Positions 15,760 to 23,940 are shown, numbered from the stretch's first letter. The stretch is DNA of 35,987 nt from Robiginitalea sp. (GCA_024638915.1 JAHEJJ010000033.1:1-35987), one strand, 5' to 3'. Numbers and translations: made by a program. The notes: generated from the letters alone by a model not told the origin.

Positions 15760-17379
15760 ATGAAGTACCGACTTCTGTCTTTTATTGCCATCTTGCTCCC
15801 CATTTTTACCTCCGCCCAGGAGAAGGGATTAGACGAAAAGGTAAATGATGCATTTATGCCTTTAGCAAACTGGTGGGAAGGATTTGTTTTGACACCTATT
15901 CCCATTGCCGGCTATAATATCCCCGTGGTACTAATTTTGCTGGTTTTTGGAGCAACATTTTTCACCTTCTACTTTAAGTTTCCCAATGTTTTAAAATTCC
16001 CTCTGGCCATCAATACGGTCCGTGGGAAATACGATGAAGTTGAGGGCCCTGAAGGTCATGGTGTTGAAAAGGCAGAGGTAAATATTGTAGAAGGAGATTT
16101 ACCCGATACTATTCGTGATGAAAGCAAGGAAGGCGAGGTTAGCCATTTTCAGGCACTGGCTACGGCCGTTTCCGGGACCGTAGGGCTAGGAAATATTGCT
16201 GGGGTCGCCGTGGCGATTGCTGTAGGTGGTCCGGGGGCGACTTTTTGGATGATTGTATGTGGTCTTATTGGAATGTCTACAAAGTTTGTAGAATGTACTC
16301 TTGGAGTGAAATACAGAGATGTTGGTGCAGACGGAACCGTATATGGTGGTCCTATGTATTACCTTTCAAGGGGTTTGAAGGAAAGAGGATTTAAAGGACT
16401 GGGCCGCGTATTGGCGGCGATATTCGCTATACTTTGTGTGGGCGCTTCATTTGGAGGCGGTAATGCATTTCAATCGAACCAGGCAACCGTTCAACTCTCA
16501 ACAATGCTGAGCTTAGAGGGTGGAGCTACGGGGGTAATTATAGGGATCATCCTGGCCATATTAGTCGGTATAGTAATCATAGGAGGAATTAAAAAAATAG
16601 CCAGTGTAACCGAAAAGATTGTGCCTTTTATGGCCATTGTTTATGTGCTGGCATCCTTGGTGATCATCTTTGCTAATTTAGAATTTATAGGAGATGCATT
16701 CGGAATGATTATTTCAGGAGCATTTACACCTCTTGCCGGGCTAGGTGGTATCCTGGGCGTCATAATTGTTGGTTTCCAGCGTGCGGCATTTTCCAATGAG
16801 GCCGGTGCAGGTTCAGCGGCTATAGCACACTCAGCTGTAAAAACCAAGTTTCCTGCTAGCGAAGGAGTAGTCGCACTGCTAGAACCTTTCATCGATACGG
16901 TCGTAATTTGCACTATGACCGCTCTGGTAATCATATTCTTTAATATGGACGCCGGTGCTTTTGATTATGGTAATTCTGTGAATAGTACTGTTATGCTTAA
17001 CGATACGGGGGCTTATATCGGAGGAGTAGATCTTACTTCTATGGCTTATGACTCGGTTATTCCCGGATTTAGATATGTCCTGACAATTGCAATAATCCTC
17101 TTCGCCTTTTCAACAATGATCTCTTGGTCATACTACGGACTTCAGTCGTGGAAATATTTATTTGGCAGGGGGAAAACAGCAGATGTACTCTACAAAGTGC
17201 TCTTTCTTCTTTTTGTCGTGGTCGGCGCAGCCGCAACACTGGATGCGGTTATTAAATTCTCAGATGCCATGATATTAGCCTTGGTATTTCCCAATATGAT
17301 TGGTTTGCTACTCTTATTTCCAAAGGTAAAAGAGGAATTGGTCAAATATTTAAGTGCCATCAAAGCAGTCTCCAAATAA
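15760..17379 (+). CDS. Alanine/glycine:cation (AGCS) symporter
   Basis: 539 residues; a sodium-coupled small amino acid importer of the inner membrane. Family motifs are present: FQALATAVSGTVGLGNIAGVAVAI, GGPGATFWM, GVKYR..., GGPMYYL, and later GFQRAAFSNEAGAGSAAIAH. About ten or eleven hydrophobic helices can be traced. Two things differ from the usual roughly 450-residue form. There is an N-terminal signal-like segment ending in FTSAQE, and an acidic insert of about 35 residues (from DEVEGPEGHG to KEGEV) between the first helices; I associate both with Bacteroidota members. It is followed after 17 bases by the HHH gene. The substrate (Ala, Gly or another) cannot be fixed from sequence. Confidence 0.92.
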   Translation: MKYRLLSFIAILLPIFTSAQEKGLDEKVNDAFMPLANWWEGFVLTPIPIAGYNIPVVLILLVFGATFFTFYFKFPNVLKFPLAINTVRGKYDEVEGPEGHGVEKAEVNIVEGDLPDTIRDESKEGEVSHFQALATAVSGTVGLGNIAGVAVAIAVGGPGATFWMIVCGLIGMSTKFVECTLGVKYRDVGADGTVYGGPMYYLSRGLKERGFKGLGRVLAAIFAILCVGASFGGGNAFQSNQATVQLSTMLSLEGGATGVIIGIILAILVGIVIIGGIKKIASVTEKIVPFMAIVYVLASLVIIFANLEFIGDAFGMIISGAFTPLAGLGGILGVIIVGFQRAAFSNEAGAGSAAIAHSAVKTKFPASEGVVALLEPFIDTVVICTMTALVIIFFNMDAGAFDYGNSVNSTVMLNDTGAYIGGVDLTSMAYDSVIPGFRYVLTIAIILFAFSTMISWSYYGLQSWKYLFGRGKTADVLYKVLFLLFVVVGAAATLDAVIKFSDAMILALVFPNMIGLLLLFPKVKEELVKYLSAIKAVSK

Positions 17380-17396
17380 AAAAAATCAACAAAAAT

Positions 17397-18263
17397 ATTG
17401 GCACCCACTTCAGGTTCAATAAACAGGAACGAAATGGGATTTTCTATTTGTTGCTGCTTATATTTATTTTTCAGTTTTCTTTTTACTGGCAAAAAAGGAG
17501 CTCCTTCGACAAGGAGCAGTTGCTTTTTGGTCCTGACCTCGAGATGCAACGCCGATTGGATTCGATGAAATCCCAAAAACAGGAACCTATTCTAATCAAA
17601 CCCTTTAATCCTAATTTTATCTCGGATTTTAAAGGCTATATTCTTGGGATGAGTCCGACTGAAATCGATCGGCTTCATAGCTTTAGAGAAACCGGAGAAT
17701 ATCTCAATTCCAAAGAAGATTTTCAGAGGGTTACGCAGGTATCAGATTCGCTTTTAGCTGCTATAGATCCTTATTTTAAATTTCCTCAATGGAAGACCCA
17801 AACAAAAAGAAGCGCCAAGAAGGTAAATCAATCCGATGCGGACCCTGATGTGGTAGTATCGACGGTCAGGTTAGATCTCAATCATGCCAAAGCCGAAGAT
17901 CTGATTCGGATCAGAGGTGTTGGCAAGGTATTGTCTGAGCGCATCCTGAAGTTCAGGGATGCCCTAGGAGGCTTTCTATCCGATGAACAGTTGAATGATG
18001 TTTACGGTTTGGATCGGGAGGTGGTCCAGCGAATTTTAAGAGAATTTACAGTGGTATCAGCTCCTGAGATTCAGCCCATCGATATACATGAGGCCAGTAC
18101 AGATGAACTGGCCCGCCTGGTTTATATTTCAAATCAGCTGGCCCATAGAATAGTTCGCTTTCGCGATAGTGTAGGGGAGTTGAAATCTCTTGAGGAATTA
18201 ACAAAAATACAGGATTTTCCTTCGGATAGATTTAACAGAATTAAGCTATATTTGACCCTGTAA
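17397..18263 (+). CDS. Helix-hairpin-helix (ComEA-like) membrane-anchored protein
   Basis: About 288 residues if it starts at ATT 17397. The first standard start is TTG at 17448, giving 271 residues, but the codons in between read THFRFNKQERNGIFY, a conserved N-terminal stretch in homologues as I recall them. A single hydrophobic helix (LLLLIFIFQFSFY) anchors the N-terminus. Two helix-hairpin-helix units follow: LDLNHAKAEDL...IRGVGKVLSERILKFRDALGGF and a weaker repeat IDIHEASTDEL...LAHRIVRFRDSVGEL. Such domains bind DNA backbone non-specifically; ComEA uses one in DNA uptake. No other competence genes are nearby. It lies between the symporter (17 bases before) and the acyl-CoA dehydrogenase (15 bases after). 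Confidence 0.82.
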   Translation: MGTHFRFNKQERNGIFYLLLLIFIFQFSFYWQKRSSFDKEQLLFGPDLEMQRRLDSMKSQKQEPILIKPFNPNFISDFKGYILGMSPTEIDRLHSFRETGEYLNSKEDFQRVTQVSDSLLAAIDPYFKFPQWKTQTKRSAKKVNQSDADPDVVVSTVRLDLNHAKAEDLIRIRGVGKVLSERILKFRDALGGFLSDEQLNDVYGLDREVVQRILREFTVVSAPEIQPIDIHEASTDELARLVYISNQLAHRIVRFRDSVGELKSLEELTKIQDFPSDRFNRIKLYLTL

Positions 18264-18278
18264 AAAAAAATTGTTTTT

Positions 18279-19442
18279 ATGATCACAGAATCTATATCTA
18301 AAATTGGATTCGACTACACGGAGACGCACCAGCTGGTGGCCAATTCGGCACGTGACTTTGCAGAACAATATATCAGGCCCCATGTTATGGAATGGGACGA
18401 GGCACAGCATTTTCCGGTTGAGTTATTCAAGAAGGCGGGTGAAATGGGATTTATGGGTGTTCTTGTTCCTCAACAATACGGCGGATCGGGACTAGGGTAT
18501 CATGAATATATTTCCATCATAGAGGAAATCTCCAAGGTTGATCCCTCCATCGGTTTATCGGTTGCGGCACATAATTCTCTTTGCACCAATCATATTCTGC
18601 TGTTCGCCAATGATGAACAAAAAAACAGATGGCTGCCAAAACTGGCCACTGCCGAGTGGATCGGTGCCTGGGGACTTACTGAACATAATACGGGTTCCGA
18701 TGCCGGTGGTATGGCCACCACCGCCGTTAAGGATGGAGACGACTGGATCCTCAATGGTGCCAAAAATTTTATCACGCACGGGATTAGTGGAGACATTGCG
18801 GTTATAGTAGCACGTACCGGAGAGAAAGGCGATAGCCGGGGAATGAGCGCTTTTGTTGTCGAAAAGGGCACTCCTGGTTTTAGTAGTGGTAAGAAAGAAG
18901 ATAAACTGGGCATGCGCGCGAGCGAAACGGCTGAGATCATTTTCGATAAATGCCGCATTCCAGATACCAACAGGCTCGGAGAGGTGGGCGATGGATTTAT
19001 ACAATCGATGAAGGTTCTCGATGGCGGGCGTATTTCGATTGCGGCACTTTCTTTGGGTGTGGCCAAAGGGGCTTTTGAAGCTGCGTTGAAATATTCTAAA
19101 GAACGGGTACAATTCGGAAAGCCTATTTCGAGCTTTCAGGGTATTTCATTCAAATTGGCAGACATGGCCACAGAAATTGAGGCCTCAGATCTGTTAACAC
19201 ACAAAGCGGCATCTTACAAGAACCAGGGCCGGATCACCACCCAGATCAGCGCGATGGCCAAGATGTATGCGTCAGAGACCTGTGTAAAAGTGTCTAATGA
19301 GGCGGTACAGATCCATGGCGGCTATGGTTATACCAAAGAATTTCCGGTAGAGAAATTTTACAGGGACTCCAAACTCTGTACCATTGGTGAAGGCACGACT
19401 GAAATTCAGAAAATTGTTATCGCCAAGAATATTTTAAAGTAA
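18279..19442 (+). CDS. Acyl-CoA dehydrogenase
   Basis: 387 residues; an FAD enzyme making the alpha,beta double bond in acyl-CoA. Domain order is the N-terminal helical part, a beta domain with [14 protein letters not shown] (FAD/substrate signature) and [10 protein letters not shown], then the C-terminal helical domain with [13 protein letters not shown] and [20 protein letters not shown]. The likely catalytic base is E371 in IGEGTTEIQ, the position used by short- and medium-chain enzymes. Chain-length preference is not determined. It is probably co-transcribed with the HHH gene, and rpsU follows after its own promoter. Confidence 0.93.
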   Translation: MITESISKIGFDYTETHQLVANSARDFAEQYIRPHVMEWDEAQHFPVELFKKAGEMGFMGVLVPQQYGGSGLGYHEYISIIEEISKVDPSIGLSVAAHNSLCTNHILLFANDEQKNRWLPKLATAEWIGAWGLTEHNTGSDAGGMATTAVKDGDDWILNGAKNFITHGISGDIAVIVARTGEKGDSRGMSAFVVEKGTPGFSSGKKEDKLGMRASETAEIIFDKCRIPDTNRLGEVGDGFIQSMKVLDGGRISIAALSLGVAKGAFEAALKYSKERVQFGKPISSFQGISFKLADMATEIEASDLLTHKAASYKNQGRITTQISAMAKMYASETCVKVSNEAVQIHGGYGYTKEFPVEKFYRDSKLCTIGEGTTEIQKIVIAKNILK

Positions 19443-19468
19443 TTTGCTTGGGTTTTCTCAAAACCTTT

Positions 19469-19476
19469 TATATTTG
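19469..19476 (+). promoter_or_regulatory. rpsU promoter box
   Basis: TATATTTG fits TAnnTTTG. A TTTG at 19443-19446 lies 22 bases upstream and a CTTG at 19447-19450 lies 18 bases upstream, bracketing the usual spacing. Transcription near 19480 would give a leader of about 34 bases containing the strong Shine-Dalgarno. Confidence 0.6.
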
Positions 19477-19496
19477 CAGATTGATAATCACAAAAG

Positions 19497-19505
19497 AAAG
19501 GAGGT
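19497..19505 (+). promoter_or_regulatory. Strong Shine-Dalgarno of rpsU
   Basis: AAAGGAGGT is a near-complete complement of the 16S rRNA 3' end, placed 8 bases before the rpsU ATG. The other starts I examined in this window lack such a site. In Flavobacteriia the ribosome hides its anti-Shine-Dalgarno through bS21, bS18 and bS6, and strong Shine-Dalgarno sites are kept mainly on rpsU. Confidence 0.85.
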
Positions 19506-19513
19506 TGTAGCCT

Positions 19514-19708
19514 ATGTTAATAATACCAGTGAAAGAAGGAGAAAACATCGACAGAGCGCTCAAGCGATTTAAGCGTAAGTTCGACAGGACGGGTACGATG
19601 CGGCAGCTGAGGAAAAGACAGCAATTCACCAAACCTTCTGTGATTAGAAGACAACAGGTACTCAAGGCCAGATACATACAGGGCCTCAAAGACCAGGAGG
19701 AAATTTAA
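19514..19708 (+). CDS. rpsU: 30S ribosomal protein bS21
   Basis: 64 residues, the normal bS21 length, beginning MLIIPVKEGENIDRALKRFK with a strongly basic C-terminal half. It sits beside the 3' end of 16S rRNA on the small subunit platform. The unusually strong Shine-Dalgarno before it is best explained by autoregulation: ribosomes lacking bS21 expose the anti-Shine-Dalgarno and translate rpsU preferentially. That mechanism is known for Flavobacterium johnsoniae and is inferred here. It is monocistronic, with its own promoter box and a strong terminator. Confidence 0.96.
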   Translation: MLIIPVKEGENIDRALKRFKRKFDRTGTMRQLRKRQQFTKPSVIRRQQVLKARYIQGLKDQEEI

Positions 19709-19731
19709 AAATTCCTTCCTTTTCATACAAC

Positions 19732-19755
19732 ATCCCGCAATAGCGGGATTTTTTT
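19732..19755 (+). terminator. Terminator after rpsU
   Basis: ATCCCGC (19732-19738), tetraloop AATA and GCGGGAT (19743-19749) form a perfect 7-bp stem followed by a run of T. Confidence 0.9.
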
Positions 19756-19780
19756 ATTCCTTTTCCCGAAGTAAGTTTAG

Positions 19781-19788
19781 TAACTTTA
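19781..19788 (+). promoter_or_regulatory. Possible promoter box for the xer gene
   Basis: TAACTTTA is one base away from TAnnTTTG and ends 4 bases before the ATG at 19793. If used, the message would be essentially leaderless. No convincing -33 element. Confidence 0.3.
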
Positions 19789-19792
19789 GGCG

Positions 19793-20683
19793 ATGTCTGT
19801 TGAGGCCTTTCATTCTTATTTGTCGCTGGAGAAGAATTACTCCCCCCATACCCTAAAGGCGTATAGTCGGGATATCCTCGCCTTCGAAGAATTTTGTAAG
19901 TCTGAGTTCGAGCTTGATGATCTGAAAAAGGCCGACTATAACATGATAAGATCCTGGATCATCTCTTTGGTGGAAGCTGGCATTTCGAATCGGACGGTAA
20001 ACCGAAAGATCGCCTCCTTGGCGGCCTATTATAAGTTTTTACTGAAAATAGAGGCCATCATGGCCAACCCCCTGGCGAAGCATAAGTCACTAAAAACTTC
20101 TAAATCCATTGAGGTCCCTTTTTCTGAATCGGAAATGGAAATCATCTTGAGCGAGATCGATTATCCGGAGAATTTCGAAGGCTCTCGTGACCGGTTGATC
20201 ATCGAGTTGTTATATACCACGGGCATCAGGCGGGCAGAGCTGATCGGCTTAAGAATTAATGACGTTGATTTGCACTCGCGGGTATTGCGGGTATTGGGTA
20301 AACGTAATAAAGAGCGGCTGGTGCCTTTGCTGGACAGTACATTGGATTATTATGAAGTGTACCTAAAATACCGGGCGGAACTTATAAGTGGTAAGGAAGT
20401 GGACTTTCTTTTGCTCACCAAGTCAGGGCGCAAAATCTACGAAACACTTGTATATAGAATTATTAATCGGTATTTTAGTTTAGTATCGTCTAAGGTTAAA
20501 AAGAGTCCCCATATATTGCGGCATACCTTCGCGACCCACTTGTTGAATAAGGGCGCGGATTTGAATGCAGTAAAAGAATTATTGGGGCATTCCAGTTTGG
20601 CATCTACTCAGGTATATACCCATAGCAGCATCGCCGAATTGAAAAAAGTACACGCATCTGCTCATCCCAGGAGTAAAGGATAG
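19793..20683 (+). CDS. xerC: Tyrosine recombinase XerC/XerD type
   Basis: 296 residues, the standard Xer length. An N-terminal SAM-like core-binding domain (1-95) is followed by a catalytic domain with all expected residues: R146 in TTGIRRAEL, K170, H240 and R243 in HILRHTFATH, H266 in LLGHSS and nucleophile Y275 in VYTH. Xer proteins resolve chromosome dimers at dif. The surroundings (rpsU before, hpf and tRNAs after) are housekeeping, with no attachment-site repeats, so this is a chromosomal Xer and not a mobile-element integrase. Whether it is the XerC or XerD partner cannot be decided here. Confidence 0.88.
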   Translation: MSVEAFHSYLSLEKNYSPHTLKAYSRDILAFEEFCKSEFELDDLKKADYNMIRSWIISLVEAGISNRTVNRKIASLAAYYKFLLKIEAIMANPLAKHKSLKTSKSIEVPFSESEMEIILSEIDYPENFEGSRDRLIIELLYTTGIRRAELIGLRINDVDLHSRVLRVLGKRNKERLVPLLDSTLDYYEVYLKYRAELISGKEVDFLLLTKSGRKIYETLVYRIINRYFSLVSSKVKKSPHILRHTFATHLLNKGADLNAVKELLGHSSLASTQVYTHSSIAELKKVHASAHPRSKG

Positions 20684-20742
20684 TAACGTTCATCATCATT
20701 TGTTTAATATCGCTGTTTTGCCCAGCTATAAAATGTTGCCAT

Positions 20743-21060
20743 ATGAAAGTAAATACGCAATCTGTGAATTTCAGCGCCGATGTTAAGCTTATCAATTTTA
20801 TTCAAAAAAGACTCGATAAGCTCGATTTGTTTTATGACAAAGTAATTAGCTCGGATGTATATTTAAAAGTAGAAAATACCAGTTCAAAGCAGAATAAAAT
20901 AGTCGAAATCAAATTACGCATACCCAGGGCAAATTTCATGGTGAAAAAACAACGAAAATCTTTCGAGGAAGCAGTGGATTCTGCATGCAGTTCACTAGAG
21001 CGTAAACTCGTGAAAAAGAAGCAGAAACCAAGGGTTTACAGCGCTGCAAAATTTTTGTAA
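20743..21060 (+). CDS. hpf: Ribosome hibernation promoting factor (short form)
   Basis: 105 residues, matching the short HPF/RaiA class without the long-form C-terminal dimerisation domain. MKVNTQSVNFSAD and LIDFIQKRLDKLDLFYD-like sequence (LINFIQKRLDKLDLFYD here) begin the beta-alpha-beta fold, and the C-terminal tail is basic (ERKLVKKKQKPR). It binds the 30S decoding region in resting cells. It lies 59 bases after the xer stop and ends 40 bases before a terminator hairpin. Confidence 0.9.
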   Translation: MKVNTQSVNFSADVKLINFIQKRLDKLDLFYDKVISSDVYLKVENTSSKQNKIVEIKLRIPRANFMVKKQRKSFEEAVDSACSSLERKLVKKKQKPRVYSAAKFL

Positions 21061-21065
21061 AATAG

Positions 21066-21096
21066 TTTTGATTAAAAAAATAATTATCTACATTTG
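21066..21096 (+). promoter_or_regulatory. Promoter in front of the tRNA-tuf cluster
   Basis: TTTTG (21066-21070), 18 bases, then TACATTTG (21089-21096) fits the Bacteroidota promoter pattern with slightly short spacing. Transcription would begin near 21100, right at the start of the hairpin 21101-21124. Confidence 0.6.
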
Positions 21097-21100
21097 CAGA

Positions 21101-21124
21101 CCGTTAGAAATAACGGGCTTTTTT
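21101..21124 (+). terminator. Intrinsic terminator (hpf end or leader of tRNA cluster)
   Basis: CCGTTA, tetraloop GAAA and TAACGG form a perfect 6-bp stem followed by GC and six T. It may terminate hpf, or attenuate transcripts that begin at the promoter box just 4 bases upstream. Confidence 0.7.
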
Positions 21125-21146
21125 ATGGGATAAAAGGCTTTTTTAA

Positions 21147-21220
21147 GCCGATGTAGCTCAGCTGGCTAGAGCAGCTGATTTGTAATCAGCAGGTCGTGGG
21201 TTCGAGTCCCTCCATCGGCT
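21147..21220 (+). tRNA. tRNA-Thr (TGT)
   Basis: 74 bases forming a full cloverleaf. The acceptor arms GCCGATG/CATCGGC pair perfectly. The anticodon loop TTTGTAA contains TGT, the T-arm is GTGGG TTCGAGT CCCTC, and the discriminator is T. The CCA end is not encoded. It is first of four tRNAs before tuf. Confidence 0.95.
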
Positions 21221-21244
21221 CGAATTGCCCAAAAAATAAGGGAG

Positions 21245-21327
21245 GGGGAGATACTCAAGCGGCCAACGAGGACAGACTGTAAATCTGTTGGTTTTTACCT
21301 TCGCAGGTTCGAATCCTGCTCTCCCCA
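21245..21327 (+). tRNA. tRNA-Tyr (GTA)
   Basis: 83 bases with a long class II variable arm (TGGTTTTTACCTTC region). The acceptor arms GGGGAGA/TCTCCCC pair perfectly, the anticodon loop CTGTAAA contains GTA, the T-arm is GCAGG TTCGAAT CCTGC and the discriminator is A. CCA is not encoded. Confidence 0.95.
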
Positions 21328-21471
21328 CTTTCAGAATTCGAGAGCGGTTTTCAGACCAGCAGAATCTTATCGAATTTTGTAAACGTTCTTTGGCTAAGGA
21401 AAATAATCACAGGAAGTTTCTAAGGAGGGAACTTTCAAATAGGTTGAGCCTTGAAATTTTGAAAGAAATAT

Positions 21472-21544
21472 GCGGGAGTAGCTCAGTTGGTAGAGCGTCA
21501 GCCTTCCAAGCTGAATGTCGCCGGTTCGAACCCGGTCTCCCGCT
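21472..21544 (+). tRNA. tRNA-Gly (TCC)
   Basis: 73 bases. Acceptor arms GCGGGAG/CTCCCGC, anticodon loop CTTCCAA with TCC, T-arm CCGGTTCGAACCCGG region, discriminator T. The 144 bases between tRNA-Tyr and this gene hold no reading frame I would call; the inverted repeat CTTTCAAA/TTTGAAAG (21432-21465) may help processing. Confidence 0.95.
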
Positions 21545-21618
21545 CTCAACTTTGAGTTAACGTTTGCTTTTAGAGGATTAGATCATTTTTTCTCTTTAAA
21601 GTGAAACCAACCCACAAA

Positions 21619-21690
21619 GCCGACGTAGCTCAGGGGTAGAGCGTTTCCTTGGTAAGGAAGAGGTCACGGGTTCAAATCCCGTCGTTGGCT
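21619..21690 (+). tRNA. tRNA-Thr (GGT)
   Basis: 72 bases. Acceptor arms GCCGACG/CGTTGGC (one G-T pair), anticodon loop TTGGTAA with GGT, T-arm CGGGTTCAAATCCCG, discriminator T. It lies 56 bases before tuf, a common bacterial arrangement. Confidence 0.95.
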
Positions 21691-21746
21691 CTAAATTTGA
21701 ATAAAAATTTGTACACTAATATAAACTAAGATTAAAATTAATTACA

Positions 21747-22934
21747 ATGGCAAAGGAAACTTTTGATCGTTCCAAACCACACCTTAATATTGGTACTATT
21801 GGACACGTCGATCACGGTAAGACCACATTGACTGCCGCTATTACAACGGTATTGTCGAACGATGGTCTGTCTGAAATTAGGAGCTTCGATTCTATCGATA
21901 ATGCTCCTGAAGAAAAAGAAAGGGGTATTACTATCAACACTGCCCACGTTGAGTACCAGACGGCCAATAGACACTACGCACACGTTGACTGTCCAGGACA
22001 CGCCGACTATGTTAAAAACATGGTTACAGGTGCTGCTCAGATGGACGGAGCAATTCTTGTGGTAGCTGCTACAGATGGTCCAATGCCTCAAACTCGTGAG
22101 CACATATTATTGGGACGCCAGGTGGGTATCCCAAGAATTGTTGTATTCCTCAACAAGGTTGATATGGTAGATGACGATGAGCTTCTTGAGTTGGTTGAAA
22201 TGGAGGTTAGGGAACTTTTATCTTTCTATGATTATGATGGAGATAATGGTCCTGTGATTTCAGGCTCTGCCTTGGGTGCACTTAATGGAGAGGAAAAATG
22301 GGTGGATACTGTTAGAGAATTAATGGCTGCGGTAGACGAGTGGATCGAATTACCCAAGCGAGATGTTGACAAAGACTTCCTGATGCCTGTTGAAGATGTA
22401 TTTACCATTACAGGCCGTGGTACGGTTGCAACGGGTAGAATCGAAACTGGAGTAGCCAACACCTCTGATCCGGTTGACATCATCGGTATGGGTGCCGAGA
22501 AACTAACTTCGACCATAACAGGTGTAGAGATGTTCCGTAAGATCCTCGACAGAGGTGAGGCCGGAGATAACGTTGGAATCCTTCTTAGGGGTATTGAGAA
22601 GTCTGATGTAAAACGAGGGATGGTTATTTGTAAGCCAGGATCTGTAACACCGCACGCTAAGTTTGAAGCTGAGGTGTATATTCTGAAAAAAGAGGAAGGT
22701 GGAAGACACACTCCTTTCCATAATAACTATCGTCCGCAGTTCTACGTAAGAACAACAGACGTAACCGGAACGATTAATCTACCCGATGGGGTAGAGATGG
22801 TTATGCCTGGTGACAACCTCACTATTACTGTAGATCTTCTTCAGGCGATTGCGCTGAATGAGGGTCTTCGATTCGCTATCCGCGAAGGTGGTAGAACGGT
22901 TGGTGCCGGACAGGTTACCAAGATTTTAGATTAA
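21747..22934 (+). CDS. tuf: Elongation factor Tu
   Basis: 395 residues. The GTPase that brings aminoacyl-tRNA to the ribosome. The P-loop GHVDHGKT is at 19-26, DCPGHADY is the G3 region, NKVDMVDD is the G4 region, and switch I includes [14 protein letters not shown]. Domains 2 and 3 follow ([13 protein letters not shown], ending [11 protein letters not shown]). It follows four tRNAs, probably in one transcript, and has an A/T-rich start region with no Shine-Dalgarno. A terminator hairpin follows. Confidence 0.98.
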   Translation: MAKETFDRSKPHLNIGTIGHVDHGKTTLTAAITTVLSNDGLSEIRSFDSIDNAPEEKERGITINTAHVEYQTANRHYAHVDCPGHADYVKNMVTGAAQMDGAILVVAATDGPMPQTREHILLGRQVGIPRIVVFLNKVDMVDDDELLELVEMEVRELLSFYDYDGDNGPVISGSALGALNGEEKWVDTVRELMAAVDEWIELPKRDVDKDFLMPVEDVFTITGRGTVATGRIETGVANTSDPVDIIGMGAEKLTSTITGVEMFRKILDRGEAGDNVGILLRGIEKSDVKRGMVICKPGSVTPHAKFEAEVYILKKEEGGRHTPFHNNYRPQFYVRTTDVTGTINLPDGVEMVMPGDNLTITVDLLQAIALNEGLRFAIREGGRTVGAGQVTKILD

Positions 22935-22959
22935 ATAGATCTTAGATTATAGCATTGAG

Positions 22960-22987
22960 GGTGTCCCGCCTTAGCGGGATACCTTTT
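22960..22987 (+). terminator. Terminator after tuf
   Basis: GGTGTCCCGC and GCGGGATACC form a 10-bp stem with one G-T pair and the loop CTTA, followed by only four T. The U-tract is short, so termination may be partial. Confidence 0.65.
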
Positions 22988-23050
22988 GGTGTAAATATAC
23001 AAAGGTGCTGTACTCCTGCATCAAAACAGGGAGTTCGAACACCAAAGAAT

Positions 23051-23123
23051 ACGGGTGTAGCTCAGTTGGTAGAGCACTGGTCTCCAAAACCAGGTGTCGG
23101 GAGTTCGAGTCTCTCCTCCCGTG
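23051..23123 (+). tRNA. tRNA-Trp (CCA)
   Basis: 73 bases. The anticodon loop CTCCAAA contains CCA, the D-arm is GCTCAGTTGGTAGAGC, the T-arm is GGGAG TTCGAGT CTCTC and the discriminator is G, as expected for tRNA-Trp. The acceptor arms ACGGGTG/CTCCCGT pair except for a T-T mismatch at the sixth position. It lies just before secE, a conserved bacterial order. Confidence 0.93.
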
Positions 23124-23176
23124 CTGAAGTGAACGACAGGGAACAAAGACTCTGAGGACCATTAAAGAATTGGAAT

Positions 23177-23365
23177 ATGATTACATATATTAAGGAATCG
23201 GTTGAGGAATTACGGAAAAATGTTACCCTGCCCTCAAGGGCGGAGTCTTCTAATCTGATGGTGGTGGTTGCGGTATTTTCGATTCTTTTTGCTCTGGCAA
23301 CCTGGGGTGTTGATACGGTTTTCAGCAGGCTTATTCAAATGTATTTCGATTTTTTAATCAATTAA
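23177..23365 (+). CDS. secE: Preprotein translocase subunit SecE
   Basis: 62 residues, the short single-helix form of SecE. An amphipathic N-terminal part (YIKESVEELRKNVTLPSR) precedes one transmembrane helix (LMVVVAVFSILFALATWGVDTV). It stabilises SecY in the inner membrane. Position between tRNA-Trp and nusG confirms it. Confidence 0.95.
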   Translation: MITYIKESVEELRKNVTLPSRAESSNLMVVVAVFSILFALATWGVDTVFSRLIQMYFDFLIN

Positions 23366-23375
23366 TTACAGCTCT

Positions 23376-23927
23376 ATGTCTGAAGTATTGGAAAAGAAAT
23401 GGTATGTGGTTAGAGCTGTTAGTGGCCAGGAAAACAAAATTAAAGGCTACATAGAAAGCGAAGTAGAGCGCCATGGATTTGGCGACTATCTCGAAGAAGT
23501 TCTTGTACCAACCGAAAAAGTGGTCCAGATCCGTAATGGAAAAAAGATCAATAAAGAAAGAGTCTACTTTCCTGGCTATATCATGATTAAAGCTAATCTG
23601 GGGGGTGAAATGATCCATATTATTCGGTCTATCACCAATGTCATCGGATTCCTTGGTGAAACCAAAGGAGGAGACCCGGTACCCCTCCGAAAGGCAGAGG
23701 TCAACAGGATGCTGGGTAAGGTAGACGAGCTGGCCGTCAATACAGACAGCATTGCGATTCCATTTATTCTGGGCGAAACGGTAAAAGTGATCGATGGGCC
23801 TTTCAATGGATTTAACGGTACGGTAGAAAAGATCAATGAAGAAAAACGTAAGCTCGAGGTGATGGTGAAGATTTTTGGACGGAAAACACCATTGGAACTC
23901 AGTTATATGCAGGTAGAAAAAGTTTAA
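23376..23927 (+). CDS. nusG: Transcription termination/antitermination factor NusG
   Basis: 183 residues. The NGN domain begins KKWYVVRAVSGQENKIKGYI and contains VYFPGYIMI. The C-terminal KOW domain reads GETVKVIDGPFNGFNGTVEKI. It binds RNA polymerase beside the transcribed DNA and links it to Rho or to ribosomal protein S10. Ten bases separate it from secE. Confidence 0.97.
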   Translation: MSEVLEKKWYVVRAVSGQENKIKGYIESEVERHGFGDYLEEVLVPTEKVVQIRNGKKINKERVYFPGYIMIKANLGGEMIHIIRSITNVIGFLGETKGGDPVPLRKAEVNRMLGKVDELAVNTDSIAIPFILGETVKVIDGPFNGFNGTVEKINEEKRKLEVMVKIFGRKTPLELSYMQVEKV

Positions 23928-23940
23928 AGTGTTACGCACT

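Noticed and set aside
19793-20683. Tyrosine recombinase next to tRNA genes as a sign of an integrated element
   Set aside because: No attachment-site duplication, no cargo and normal base composition. The neighbours rpsU, hpf and tuf are housekeeping, so it is a chromosomal Xer.
21328-21471. Hidden gene or extra tRNA between tRNA-Tyr and tRNA-Gly
   Set aside because: No cloverleaf and no convincing reading frame; the GGAGG-like TAAGGAGGG at 21421 is not followed by a usable start and gene.
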